From Chloroflexota bacterium (GTDB taxonomy: Bacteria; Chloroflexota; Dehalococcoidia; Lucifugimonadales; Lucifugimonadaceae), in contig JAURLM010000010.1 in assembly GCA_030831265.1 (NCBI GenBank), positions 1-15,869 of the forward strand: a stretch of 15,869 nucleotides of DNA. Direction: 5' to 3'. The notes under the pieces are model-generated. The model was not told where the DNA came from and did not search any database. It saw only the letters and a list, made by a program, of their open reading frames with translations. The translations under genes and the position numbers were made by a program. The stretch's first letter is position 1. Each line of letters begins with the position of its first letter. Shown piece by piece: positions 1 through 7,966 of the stretch.

Positions 1-241
1 CGGTGAGAATCTTCTTGATTGCGGCGTCTATGCTCGCCTTGTCTGTTACGTCCATCTTCGCTGTGTACGCCTTGCGGCCCAGCGCACGAACCTGTTCGGC
101 GGCTTTGTTGGCGTTCTCTTCGCTCAAGTCTGCAATGGCGATGTCTGCGCCCTGTTCTGCCATACGTAGGACGATGCCGAGGCCAAGCCCCTGGCCTCCG
201 CCTGTGACGACTGCAACTTTTCCGCTCAGGTCTGCGAGCAT
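1..241 (-). CDS. Short-chain dehydrogenase/reductase, N-terminal part (runs off the window)
   Basis: Only the first 80 residues lie in the window. They form the start of a Rossmann fold: a short lead, a hydrophobic strand, then the classical SDR cofactor motif TGGGQGLG at residues 13-20. A second strand ending in Asp (IAIAD) follows, and then a helix rich in Ala and Glu. An acidic residue at the end of the second strand usually favours NAD over NADP, so NAD is the likelier cofactor. The catalytic Ser-Tyr-Lys lies outside the window, so the substrate cannot be guessed. The start is supported by AAGGA on the minus strand at 249-253, seven bases before the ATG. The gene is divergent from the NHL propeller gene, with 202 bases between them. 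The family call is secure; the substrate is unknown. Confidence 0.9.
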   Translation of the reverse strand, partial: MLADLSGKVAVVTGGGQGLGLGIVLRMAEQGADIAIADLSEENANKAAEQVRALGRKAYTAKMDVTDKASIDAAIKKILT

Positions 242-253
242 TTCTGTTTCCTT

Positions 254-271
254 TGTTACTGGTGTTACTGG
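254..271. repeat. Perfect tandem 9-bp repeat in the SDR leader
   Basis: TGTTACTGG occurs twice with no gap (254-262 and 263-271). On the minus strand it sits directly upstream of the ribosome binding site of the SDR gene. It may be an operator half-site pair or simple slippage; the sequence alone does not decide. Confidence 0.5.
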
Positions 272-433
272 ATCCGGTCCGAATTGGATAGCGGACGTGA
301 TAGGCGTATTCGCAGCTGAGAATCTTAACTCGCATCTTTGGTCTTCGCCTGTTTACCCTTGTTTGCCGTTGTATGCGCGCGTTGACGGTTTGTGAAGGGT
401 TAAGATGTGGCGCACAGAATTCTCATTCCAGAC

Positions 434-438
434 AGGAG
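434..438 (+). promoter_or_regulatory. Ribosome binding site fixing the start of the NHL protein
   Basis: AGGAG lies five bases before the ATG at 444. An earlier in-frame ATG at 405 has no such site, and it would add 13 residues that resemble nothing in the family. I therefore take 444 as the start. Confidence 0.75.
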
Positions 439-443
439 TCAGC

Positions 444-1463
444 ATGGTTCCGAGCCCGGTCACTAAAGACACAGTATTTGAGCCTGTTCCCGGTTGGGCG
501 AAGATCCCGCATGGGTTGTGGCTGCGAGAGGCTACGGCGGTCACAGTTGGCCCGGATGACCGGGTTTACGTGTTCAACCGCGGAAACATGCCGATCCTGG
601 TGTTTGACCCGGATGGAAATGTCGTTGATCACTGGGGTAACGACAATCCACCGGAAGATGTTGTTGTACGGCGTGACTCGTATGGCAATGCACTCCAGTT
701 CTGGAACACCTGGTTCAAGCGCACGCACGCAATTTCAACAGACCATGAGGGTAATTTGTGGGTTGTTGATGACGTGGGATGCCAGATTCACAAGATGAGC
801 GTCACTGGCGAATTCCTGCTGACAATTGGCACTGGTGAACAGGCTCCTCGTGAGAGTGGCGTCCCATTTAACCGTCCGACGGACGTAGTTGTTTCTAAAA
901 CGACCGGAGAAGTGTTCATCTCTGACGGCTACGGTAACTCACGTATTCACAGGTACAGCCCTGAAGGCGAGTTTATTTCTTCGTTCGGAGAGTCCGGCAC
1001 TGCGCCGGGGCAGTTCAGCCTGCCGCACAACCTCGCTCTACTGGATGACGAAGAGATAGTGGTTTGCGACCGTGAAAACCACCGTGTTCAGGTGTTTTCG
1101 CTGGATGGCGAATTTCATCGCGAATGGCGTGCTCACAAAGCTGTCGCAGTTGAGGTTGTCGGCTCCGGGGATGATGCCCGGATCTACGTGGCAGAGCAGG
1201 GTCCGCCACCGGTGCAGCAGGGCGTGGCGAGGCTCGGTAACCGGATGGACGTATTCAGCCGGGATGGTGAGCTAATTACGCACTTCGGTGCCGAACATTA
1301 CGGACAGGAGCCGAACCAATTCCTGTGGCCACATTCGGTTGCCGTCGATTCACGCGGCGATGTGTATGTGGCTGAAGTATCGTTCGTAGAGTGGGGTCGG
1401 CACCAGAACCCGGTGGTCGACAACCCGGCAAGCCTGCGCAAATGGAAACGGGTACGCGGCTAA
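444..1463 (+). CDS. NHL six-bladed propeller, peptidyl-alpha-hydroxyglycine alpha-amidating lyase-like
   Basis: This 339-residue protein consists of NHL/YWTD-type beta-propeller blades, roughly at residues 30-66, 95-130, 142-183, 190-230, 235-282 and 290-315. It resembles the lyase (PAL) half of animal peptidylglycine amidating monooxygenase. H95 (THAIS), H195 (LPHNL) and H297 (WPHSV) match the three zinc-binding histidines of PAL. Y163 in SDGYGNSR matches the catalytic tyrosine, and R214 in DRENHRVQVF matches a substrate-binding arginine. The residue after the third histidine is Ser, where I recall Asp in the rat enzyme. No signal peptide is visible, so it is probably cytoplasmic. No monooxygenase (PHM) partner lies in the window, so peptide amidation is unlikely; lysis of another carbinolamine-like or hydroxy compound is my inference. 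It is followed 31 bases later by an aldo/keto reductase in the same direction. The fold is secure, the chemistry is not. Confidence 0.85.
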   Translation: MVPSPVTKDTVFEPVPGWAKIPHGLWLREATAVTVGPDDRVYVFNRGNMPILVFDPDGNVVDHWGNDNPPEDVVVRRDSYGNALQFWNTWFKRTHAISTDHEGNLWVVDDVGCQIHKMSVTGEFLLTIGTGEQAPRESGVPFNRPTDVVVSKTTGEVFISDGYGNSRIHRYSPEGEFISSFGESGTAPGQFSLPHNLALLDDEEIVVCDRENHRVQVFSLDGEFHREWRAHKAVAVEVVGSGDDARIYVAEQGPPPVQQGVARLGNRMDVFSRDGELITHFGAEHYGQEPNQFLWPHSVAVDSRGDVYVAEVSFVEWGRHQNPVVDNPASLRKWKRVRG

Positions 1464-1494
1464 GTCCGATAAAGTCTGGTGACGGGAGGCTGTT

Positions 1495-2349
1495 ATGCAA
1501 AAACGTGAATACGGGGACACCGGCGAGATGCTGTCGGTGATTGGTTTTGGCGGGCTTGTTGTAAGCAGCGTGAGCACTAAGCAGGCGTCTGATGATGTTG
1601 CGTGGGCAGTTGATCATGGCATCAACTACTTTGATGTAGCTCCCTCATATGGGAACGCACAGGAGATGCTTGGTCCGGCGCTTGCCCCGTACAGGAACGA
1701 TGTGTTTCTTGCGTGCAAGACGAAGTACCGTGACGGGAAGACGGCACGAGAGGACCTGGAAAACTCCTTGCGGTTGATGCAGACCGATCACTTCGACCTT
1801 TACCAGATGCACGCTATGACTTCACAGGCGGACTTTGACGAGGCGACCGCTCCTGGTGGCGCTATCGAGGTGATCTCGAAAGCTCAGGCCGAGGGGCTTG
1901 TGCGCCACATTGGGTTTTCAGCACACTCAGCTGAAATTGCCATCAAATTGATGAGCCAGTTCCACTTTGATTCAATCCTGTTTCCAGTCAACTGGGTGAA
2001 CTATTTCGAGTCTGGTTTCGGACCACAGATTGTCGACAAGGCACAGGCCGAAGGCACGGCCCGGCTTGCTCTGAAGGGCATGGCATCACACCAGCTTGCC
2101 AACCGCAGCCAGCGGGTCAGGGAGAAGTGCTGGTATTACCCGTTGGAAGAGCGCGAACTGGCCTCGTTGGCTCTGAGGTTTACGCTGTCGCAGCCGATAA
2201 CAGCGGCGATTCCGCCCGGTGATCCTGAACTCTTTCGCATGGCTGTCGAGATTGGACAGGATTTCCAGCCGATCACCGAAGAAGAAACGAACCTTCTACG
2301 CGATACGGCAGAAGGTCGTGCACCACTCTTCGAACTGGCTCACGCCTAG
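1495..2349 (+). CDS. Aldo/keto reductase
   Basis: This 284-residue protein is a TIM-barrel NAD(P)H-dependent oxidoreductase of the aldo/keto reductase superfamily. The catalytic tetrad can be assigned as D47 and Y52 in FDVAPSYG, K75 in ACKTK, and H106 in YQMHAM. The GFSAHS segment near residue 140 is the usual strand after the helix introduced by GLVRHI. No cysteine-rich ferredoxin-like tail is present, so this is not the iron-sulfur subclass, although the barrel resembles that branch. A strong GGGAGG at 1484-1489, five bases before the ATG, fixes the start. It is probably co-transcribed with the NHL propeller gene, which ends 31 bases upstream. Its end overlaps the end of the opposing DAO-family gene. 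The substrate, an aldehyde or ketone, is not identifiable. Confidence 0.92.
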   Translation: MQKREYGDTGEMLSVIGFGGLVVSSVSTKQASDDVAWAVDHGINYFDVAPSYGNAQEMLGPALAPYRNDVFLACKTKYRDGKTAREDLENSLRLMQTDHFDLYQMHAMTSQADFDEATAPGGAIEVISKAQAEGLVRHIGFSAHSAEIAIKLMSQFHFDSILFPVNWVNYFESGFGPQIVDKAQAEGTARLALKGMASHQLANRSQRVREKCWYYPLEERELASLALRFTLSQPITAAIPPGDPELFRMAVEIGQDFQPITEEETNLLRDTAEGRAPLFELAHA

Positions 2350-3488
2350 CGCTTTGCCGCTGTAAATCGCTCCAGCCGGTACGGGGCAAGAAGGTCGATT
2401 TCTGCCCGGTCGAGAATTTCCAGTGCGGCGAATTCTCCGGTTAGTGCCGCCAGTGTTACTCCGCTGTGCATCACCGCCATGTAGACGTTTGGCACGGATT
2501 CAGCGAAGCCGATGACAGGAAAACCGTCCTCCGGCATGGGGCGCATACCGCTGCGAATCTCGATCGACTTTGCACCGGCCAACGTCGGCATGAACCGGCT
2601 AATCTCGGTGATGAGTTTTGCTGCATCATCGTCGCTGGAATCGCCGAGCGAGCCATTGTGCGTGCCGCCGTGAATCATCACTGAGCCGTTGGCGAACTGT
2701 CGAATGTTCATCAGTGGCTCGGGCAGGTCACGGGGAGTGTGCATGCAGACCACGGTGCGGAATATCGGGCTTTGCGGGTCTGTGACGATGGTCGCACCGG
2801 GGCTTTGGCTCTGCGGGAACTCGATTCCTGCCATCGCTGCGACAGAAGTTGTTTCGTAACCCGCCGCCAGCACCAGAACGTCGCACTCTACGATTCTTCC
2901 ACTCTTGAGTGTGATTGAAGTGACCCCAGATTGGCCACCATGCCCGGCTTCTACATTCATTGAGGCGATGCCATCGTTGGCGATCACAGTTCCGCCAGAC
3001 TGCTCAACCCGGTTGAGACAGGCCTTAACAACGCGCTGTGTGTCAACGTGACCCTCGATGGCGCAGTAGACGCCAGAGGTGAACGGATCCATGACCACGC
3101 CCGGTTCCATGATCCGTGCCTGGTCTTTCGTAATCTCTGTCACCGGGTATCCCCAGGAGCGAAGTTGTTCCGCGTGCTCTCTGAGTGCTACTGCACCTTC
3201 TTCGGTAGCTGACCAGCGCATCTCACCGCCCCAGCGAAGGCCAATATCGTCCTTGAGTTCACGTGCGAACCGTGGCCACATGTCGAGAGAGCGTCGATTC
3301 AGGTCCTGGTATTCGCGTGGAGACTTGTCCCTGGAGTTGATCCATGCGTAGGAGGCAAGAGTTGCGCCCTGGCCGGGCCGACGAGCGTCAATAACGGTCA
3401 CATTTTGATGTCGGCGAGTTAGCTGGAATGCTATGGATGAGCCAATGATTCCGGCTCCTACGACAACGATTTTTGCCTGGGAGTTCAT
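2346..3488 (-). CDS. FAD-dependent oxidoreductase, DAO family (glycine/D-amino acid oxidase-like)
   Basis: The protein has 380 residues. The dinucleotide-binding motif GAGIIG starts near residue 11, followed by a strand ending in IDAR, as in FAD-binding Rossmann folds. A central substrate-binding part follows (around EPGVVMDPFTSGVYCAIEGHVD). The C-terminal signature GMRPMPEDGFPVIG, then NVYMAVMHSGVTLAALTGEF, is typical of the DAO family, which oxidises secondary or primary amines such as glycine, sarcosine or D-amino acids. There is no twin-arginine or Sec signal, so it is cytoplasmic. GGAG precedes the ATG at a good distance (GGAGAAAAACATG). It converges on the aldo/keto reductase; the two stop codons overlap in a CTAG. 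The exact amine substrate cannot be read from the sequence. Confidence 0.9.
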   Translation of the reverse strand: MNSQAKIVVVGAGIIGSSIAFQLTRRHQNVTVIDARRPGQGATLASYAWINSRDKSPREYQDLNRRSLDMWPRFARELKDDIGLRWGGEMRWSATEEGAVALREHAEQLRSWGYPVTEITKDQARIMEPGVVMDPFTSGVYCAIEGHVDTQRVVKACLNRVEQSGGTVIANDGIASMNVEAGHGGQSGVTSITLKSGRIVECDVLVLAAGYETTSVAAMAGIEFPQSQSPGATIVTDPQSPIFRTVVCMHTPRDLPEPLMNIRQFANGSVMIHGGTHNGSLGDSSDDDAAKLITEISRFMPTLAGAKSIEIRSGMRPMPEDGFPVIGFAESVPNVYMAVMHSGVTLAALTGEFAALEILDRAEIDLLAPYRLERFTAAKR

Positions 3489-3785
3489 GTTTTTCTCCGC
3501 TGCTACGTTTGATCACGACTGGTGGCCTGATAACCGTACATACTGTGATAAATGCCGTCACTGGCTCGATAGACCTACACGGCTCTACGGGATTTGCAGA
3601 ACCTTTGCCGGTTTAATTCTGATTGATGGATTCTAGGACTGGGTGAACGGCTCCACTCCGGGTTCCATGGGATGCTCGCTGTACGCCGTACGCTAAAGGG
3701 CTTCTGAGATTGCGAGCCTGCTTATATGACTCGGAATTTGCTTCAGAGCCTCATCACCATCTCCGTGATTCGGGACGGCGCTGTG
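3489..3785. other. Gene-free stretch between the DAO-family gene and the small membrane protein
   Basis: This 297-base region must hold the leader, and possibly the promoter, of the leftward DAO-family gene. I see no open frame with a plausible protein, no tRNA-like T-arm, and no hairpin followed by a T run. A TTGACA reads leftward at 3783-3788, overlapping the stop of the neighbouring gene, but no fitting -10 box follows it. Confidence 0.5.
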
Positions 3786-4196
3786 TCAACGAGCGGATGC
3801 CTCGTAGCTGGAAATCTTCCACTGGTCATTGATGCGCGTGAGTGTCAGCGTGTTCGCTGCGGTTCCTCCCCGCCCCAACTCAACCAGTGTGTGTACGAGA
3901 ACAGTGTCGCCGTCCGGCTCGCTGCGGGCGGTCCAGTTCGTAACTACGTCAGGCGCAGGCGCGTTTGATCGGGCCCATTCCAGGAATTCGTCCCTGGTCA
4001 TTCCTGCCCGGTATTCCGGAGCGCTGAGCGTCCACATCGCCTCGTAGTTGCCGCCGTACACCGCCTTTTCAAAGTCCACGGCAGTGTTAGGTATATCAAG
4101 GTCGCGATCCCGCGTGGAAACAAATGCAATCACAGCGATGACCACGTTCAGAAGAACGAAGGCTCCAAAGATGCCTACAACCAGTTTTTTCTTCAT
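3786..4196 (-). CDS. Small membrane-anchored protein with NTF2-like extracytoplasmic domain
   Basis: This 136-residue protein starts MKKK, followed by one hydrophobic segment (about residues 4-27) that has no lipobox cysteine. It is therefore an uncleaved signal anchor rather than a lipoprotein. The rest (about 35-134) looks like a small alpha+beta cone of the NTF2/DUF4878 kind: an amphipathic start (AVDFEKAVYGGNYEAMWTL), a helix (TRDEFLEWARSN), then strands ending in DQWKISSYE. Such domains often bind ligands or serve as scaffolds outside the membrane; no catalytic residue is obvious. It lies 77 bases downstream of leuS in the same direction and may be co-transcribed with it. No clear ribosome binding site precedes the ATG. 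Its first bases overlap the TGA of a short frame that continues from leuS (ATGA), so coupling is possible. Its function is unknown. Confidence 0.75.
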   Translation of the reverse strand: MKKKLVVGIFGAFVLLNVVIAVIAFVSTRDRDLDIPNTAVDFEKAVYGGNYEAMWTLSAPEYRAGMTRDEFLEWARSNAPAPDVVTNWTARSEPDGDTVLVHTLVELGRGGTAANTLTLTRINDQWKISSYEASAR

Positions 4197-4273
4197 GACG
4201 GAGCGGTGTCTCTTGCGGCAAGCCGGGCACGCACATGGGCGTAAATCACCTGCTCAGGAGAGTGTAGATTCGT

Positions 4274-6847
4274 TTATTTTCCAGGCCTGACCACGATGTT
4301 TACGAGACGACCCGGTACGAAGATCTCTTTGATGATCTGTGCTCCGTCTGTGTAGCGTTGAATCTTCTCGCTTTTCAGTGCAGCAGCAATGGCCTGTTCC
4401 TGTGATACACCAGCCGGTAGATCCAGCTGGTCACGCAGTTTGCCGTTGATCTGGACGACGATAGTCTCGGTGTCTGAAACTGTCTTTGCTTCATCCCACG
4501 TGGGCGTTTCTTGTTGGTGCACCGAGTAACTGTGACCCGTTTGTTCCCAGAGTTCTTCAGCGATGTGCGGAGCGAGTGGTGCCACATGCAGCAACAGTCG
4601 CTCAATAGCCTCGGCCCATGCCTTCGATGATACTTTTCCGGCTTCCCACACCCGTCCCAGTTCGTTGGTGTATTCCATGAGTGCGGCCATGGTGGTGTTG
4701 AACTTGAACTGCCGCATGTCAGCGATGACTCTGCCAGTCACAGAGTGGGCGATGCGGTCCAGGTCACGTTCTGCATCCGGGTCGCCATTGTTTGGTAGCA
4801 CCGATGTGTCTCGCAGTGACAGTTCCCACGTACGGTTCAGCCAGCGGGAGACGCCATTAATCGCCTGGTCTGACCAGTCACCGCCCTGGTCCCACGGGCC
4901 GAGGAACATCAGGTAGCAGCGGAGCGTGTCCGTGCCGAACCGCTCTACAATCGGCTCGGGGTTTAGCGGGTTTGCTCGCTTGGAAATCTTCATGTGGTCT
5001 TTGGTTAGCGTCCCTTGGTTGAATAACCGGGTGTACGGCTCGTCAAATTCCACGAAACCAAGATCACGCAGCGCCTTATTGAAAAAACGGGCGTAAAGCA
5101 GGTGCATCACCGCGTGCTCTGCACCACCCATGTACTGGTGAACCGGGACCCACTGCTTCACCCGGCCTGTATCAAAGGGCTCTTCGAGGGTGGCGGGACT
5201 TGTGAAGCGCAGGTGATACCACGAGGAATCAACGAATGTGTCCATCGTGTCCGTCTCGCGCCTGGACGGGCGGTTACATTGCGGACACGGGACGTTGACG
5301 AATTCTTCGATCAGGGTCAGTGGTGACTGTCCGGTTGGTGTGAACTCCACGTTGTCCGGGAGGATGACCGGCAAATCTTGTTCAGGTACCGGGACAGTTC
5401 CACAGTGGTCACAGTAGATGATCGGTATCGGTGTGCCCCAGTAACGCTGGCGAGAGATTAGCCAGTCGCGCAGGTGGTAAGTGATGGTCCGCTGTCCCCA
5501 GCCGTTTGCCTCGATCTTGTCTGCGATCATCTCTTTGCCGTCGACACTGGAAATGCCGTTGAACTCACCGGAATTCACCTGCGTGCCGGGGGCGACGTAG
5601 GCCTCGGTGAGTGCCTCGCCATTCCAGCCCTCAGGCGCGACGACGACGCGTATTGGTAGTCCAAACTTGGTGGCGAACACGAAATCTCGCTGGTCATGCG
5701 CCGGGACACCCATGACTGCGCCTGTCCCGTAGCTTGCGAGTACATAATCGCCAATGAGCACAGGCACTTTTTCGCCGTTGAGCGGGTTTGTGGCAAATGC
5801 TCCAGTGTCTACACCGGTTTTTTCACGCTCTGTAGAAGTGCGTTCGATTTCCGACTGGCGACGAGCATTGTCGATGTAGGCATCGACATCCGTTTTGCGG
5901 TCTGCCTGTGTAAGTTTTGCGGCCAGGGGATGTTCAGGGGCCAGGACGACGAACGTCACGCCATAAACCGTGTCAATGCGTGTGGTGAAGGTTTCGATCC
6001 TGGTTCCGGCAGAGGTGTCGGAAAGATACTCGGAAACATCGAAACCGATCGTCACACCGGTAGAACGGCCAATCCAGTTGCGCTGCATTAGCTTGATCTT
6101 CTCAGGCCAGTCGATCTGGTCCATCTCCAGCAGTTCGTCGGCGTATTTGGTGATTCCGAAGAACCACTGTGGCATCTCGCGACGAACGACTGTTGTGCCG
6201 CAGCGTTCGCATTCACCGTCTTTGACCTGCTCATTGGCGAGTGTGGTCTGGTCTTTGGGACACCAGTTCGCCGGGCCATCTTTGCGGTATGCAATGCCCT
6301 TTTCGAAGAACTTCAGAAAGAAATACTGGTTCCAGCGGTAGTAGTCCGGGAGGCAGGTGGCAAGCTCGCGGCTCCAGTCGTACGAAGCACCCATCAACTT
6401 GAACTGTCGGCGCATGTTGTCCATGTTGCTGAGAGTCCACTTGTGAGGATCGATGCCTCGGGAGATAGCGGCATTTTCCGCAGGTAACCCGAACGCGTCG
6501 AATCCCTGAGGGTGCATCACGTTGTAGCCCTGCATCCGCATGAAGCGGGCATGGGCGTCAGCGGGTGTGTAAGCGAACCAGTGACCAATGTGGACGTCCC
6601 CGGACGGGTAGGGGAACATCGTGAGCGCGTACCAGTTGTCTTTGCCGGGTTCGTGGTCCTCCGTGCGGTAAAGCCCGTCAGACTCCCAGCGTTTCTGCCA
6701 TTTTGGCTCTAACTCAGCGGGGTTGTACCGGTTTCGATCTTCCGTGCCTGTCGGGGTTGTATCACCGGCGGCTGATTCTGATGTGGAAGTTCGGTCAGGG
6801 CTGGTCGAGGTCACGTTTACGGTCTCCACATGGATTGCAGGGGTCAT
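4274..6847 (-). CDS. leuS: Leucyl-tRNA synthetase
   Basis: This 857-residue class Ia synthetase charges tRNA-Leu. The HIGH motif is at residues 86-89 (PYPSGDVHIGHW). A zinc ribbon (WCPKDQ near 195, CERCG near 213) precedes the CP1 editing domain. That domain keeps the threonine-rich TTRIDT (288-293) and the VPAHDQRD aspartates (385, 388), so post-transfer editing should work. RYWGTPIPIIYC and the DTFVDSSWY segment are normal. The KMSKS loop is unusual: K620-I-S-K-R, one residue shorter than usual before the following NP. The linker to it (LFNQGTLTKDH) is minimal, without the leucine-specific insertion known from E. coli. The C-terminal anticodon-binding and tail domains are complete (VVQINGKLRDQL). 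An N-terminal extension of about 38 Ser/Thr-rich residues precedes the usual YNPAELEPKWQ start; no other ATG lies near it and the ribosome binding site is weak, so the true start may be later. Confidence 0.97.
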   Translation of the reverse strand: MTPAIHVETVNVTSTSPDRTSTSESAAGDTTPTGTEDRNRYNPAELEPKWQKRWESDGLYRTEDHEPGKDNWYALTMFPYPSGDVHIGHWFAYTPADAHARFMRMQGYNVMHPQGFDAFGLPAENAAISRGIDPHKWTLSNMDNMRRQFKLMGASYDWSRELATCLPDYYRWNQYFFLKFFEKGIAYRKDGPANWCPKDQTTLANEQVKDGECERCGTTVVRREMPQWFFGITKYADELLEMDQIDWPEKIKLMQRNWIGRSTGVTIGFDVSEYLSDTSAGTRIETFTTRIDTVYGVTFVVLAPEHPLAAKLTQADRKTDVDAYIDNARRQSEIERTSTEREKTGVDTGAFATNPLNGEKVPVLIGDYVLASYGTGAVMGVPAHDQRDFVFATKFGLPIRVVVAPEGWNGEALTEAYVAPGTQVNSGEFNGISSVDGKEMIADKIEANGWGQRTITYHLRDWLISRQRYWGTPIPIIYCDHCGTVPVPEQDLPVILPDNVEFTPTGQSPLTLIEEFVNVPCPQCNRPSRRETDTMDTFVDSSWYHLRFTSPATLEEPFDTGRVKQWVPVHQYMGGAEHAVMHLLYARFFNKALRDLGFVEFDEPYTRLFNQGTLTKDHMKISKRANPLNPEPIVERFGTDTLRCYLMFLGPWDQGGDWSDQAINGVSRWLNRTWELSLRDTSVLPNNGDPDAERDLDRIAHSVTGRVIADMRQFKFNTTMAALMEYTNELGRVWEAGKVSSKAWAEAIERLLLHVAPLAPHIAEELWEQTGHSYSVHQQETPTWDEAKTVSDTETIVVQINGKLRDQLDLPAGVSQEQAIAAALKSEKIQRYTDGAQIIKEIFVPGRLVNIVVRPGK

Positions 6848-6875
6848 CTGACCCGTTCACACCTCAGTTTACGCA

Positions 6876-6893
6876 GCCCGACGGTCAGCGGGC
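6876..6893 (-). other. Small hairpin in the leuS leader
   Basis: GCCCG (6876-6880) and CGGGC (6889-6893) can pair with an 8-base loop, 29 bases upstream of the leuS start. There is no T-box consensus in this 157-base spacer, so tRNA-sensing control is not supported. The hairpin may be chance. Confidence 0.25.
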
Positions 6894-7004
6894 ATCGCAA
6901 TAGCATGAACCTGTATTAGCAATGTACGCCCGGAAAAGTCTGGTGAGGATGATGAATTCTAGCAATGGGGTTACGGGTGTTGGTGCGAGACTAGAACGGT
7001 GGAA

Positions 7005-7802
7005 TCAGGAAACTTCTATCGCATCACCAACGCTCACAACCCCCGGTTCAGAGATTAACTGCAACTTGACTGCGAATAGCGGAACATCTCCAGTGAACTG
7101 TTTTGTCAGCGTGTTCATGATGTCTCGGTCTCGTTTTCCTGTAACAGGATTTGCATGGGTGACTAGGCAGCGTGTGATGGCTTTTGTGACCACAAATTCC
7201 ATCTCCCCAATTCGCAATGACTTATTAATCCATGACAACTCGTTGAACGGTGTCGGCATGCCGGATATGACGATGTTAGACCTAAAGCGCCTGCCGTTGA
7301 GATCACTGTCACCAACCGCCGCTCCCAGCGCAGCAAGGCTTTCGGTGCTGTAGAGCGTGATAAGTCCATCAGCCGAATCATGGAACAGCGGTTGTTTTCC
7401 ATCACCGACCAGTACCAGCGGGCAACGCTCCGGGTGACCGCTCAGTGGATTGTCATTGAGCGTCATTACGTAGTCCGTGAAAGTCTTGCTCATGGCAGTC
7501 CGGTGAGACGGGTCGTCAATCGATCCGTCGACAATCAACAGGCTGTTTTCATAAATTTGGAGGTGGCGAGAGTCATCGTCGAACTTGGACCATAATTTCG
7601 CTAGCCCCGGTGTATTCACCAGGCCAGCGAAGTTGTGCTTGGTCTGCCATGTCCAATCGGCCGGATCACCCGCATTCTGAAACCTGAAAGCGAGCACTCT
7701 GTCCCCGGCGATACGTCCGTCAGAGGTTATCGCCAGTGAATTACACGATTCCGGGGTGAGCGACTTAACGGGATGCCGAAAAAGGCCTGTGATTCCTGGC
7801 AT
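7005..7802 (-). CDS. MOSC domain protein (YcbX/mARC-like)
   Basis: With the start at 7802 the protein has 265 residues. It begins with the MOSC_N beta-barrel signature (GLFRHPVKSL, then GIAGDR-like RIAGDRVLAFR). The MOSC core follows: DGKQPLFHDSADGLITLYSTESL near 134-156, then RRFRSNIVISG at 171-181. The conserved cysteine is C212 in ITRCLVTHANPVTGKRD, which in this family binds the molybdenum cofactor sulfur. The end, EPGVVSVGDAIEV, is also typical. Relatives carry molybdenum cofactor and reduce N-hydroxylated compounds, or deliver sulfur; the electron partner is not in the window. The frame stays open to an ATG at 8078, which would overlap rny and add 92 residues unlike the family. I reject that start, although the ATG at 7802 has only a distant AGGA. 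The gene lies divergent to rny. Confidence 0.9.
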   Translation of the reverse strand: MPGITGLFRHPVKSLTPESCNSLAITSDGRIAGDRVLAFRFQNAGDPADWTWQTKHNFAGLVNTPGLAKLWSKFDDDSRHLQIYENSLLIVDGSIDDPSHRTAMSKTFTDYVMTLNDNPLSGHPERCPLVLVGDGKQPLFHDSADGLITLYSTESLAALGAAVGDSDLNGRRFRSNIVISGMPTPFNELSWINKSLRIGEMEFVVTKAITRCLVTHANPVTGKRDRDIMNTLTKQFTGDVPLFAVKLQLISEPGVVSVGDAIEVS

Positions 7803-7848
7803 TGGGGTGGAGGTTCCTGGTTCTGAAACCGCGGTATTGCAGTTCCAA

Positions 7849-7877
7849 ATGTGGTTAGTTCGAGCCTTTTGTGTCAA
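7849..7877 (-). promoter_or_regulatory. Possible promoter for the MOSC gene
   Basis: A perfect TTGACA reads leftward at 7872-7877. About 17-18 bases downstream only weak -10 candidates (around CACATT) are seen. The AT-rich position between divergent genes fits a promoter, but the -10 box is poor. Confidence 0.3.
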
Positions 7878-7966
7878 AAAATGAGCGATAATGTCCCTGT
7901 ACAGTGTACTTTGCCATTTTTGCCGTTCTTGTGGGTAGTTTGCGTGTCTCTGCGTATCAACGCATC

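Noticed and set aside
382..406. Promoter TTGACG with TAAGAT before the NHL gene
   Set aside because: The spacer is only 13 bases, too short for a standard sigma-A promoter.
405..443. Longer N-terminus of the NHL protein from an ATG at 405
   Set aside because: No ribosome binding site in front of it, while AGGAG sits five bases before the ATG at 444, and the family does not need the extra residues.
3489..3785. tRNA or small RNA in the gap left of the small membrane protein
   Set aside because: No T-arm consensus or cloverleaf pairing could be found, and the short palindrome near 3680 (GTACGCCGTAC) is too small to support a structured RNA.
6848..7004. T-box or other riboswitch in front of leuS
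   Set aside because: No T-box consensus is present on the minus strand and only one 5-bp hairpin is seen.
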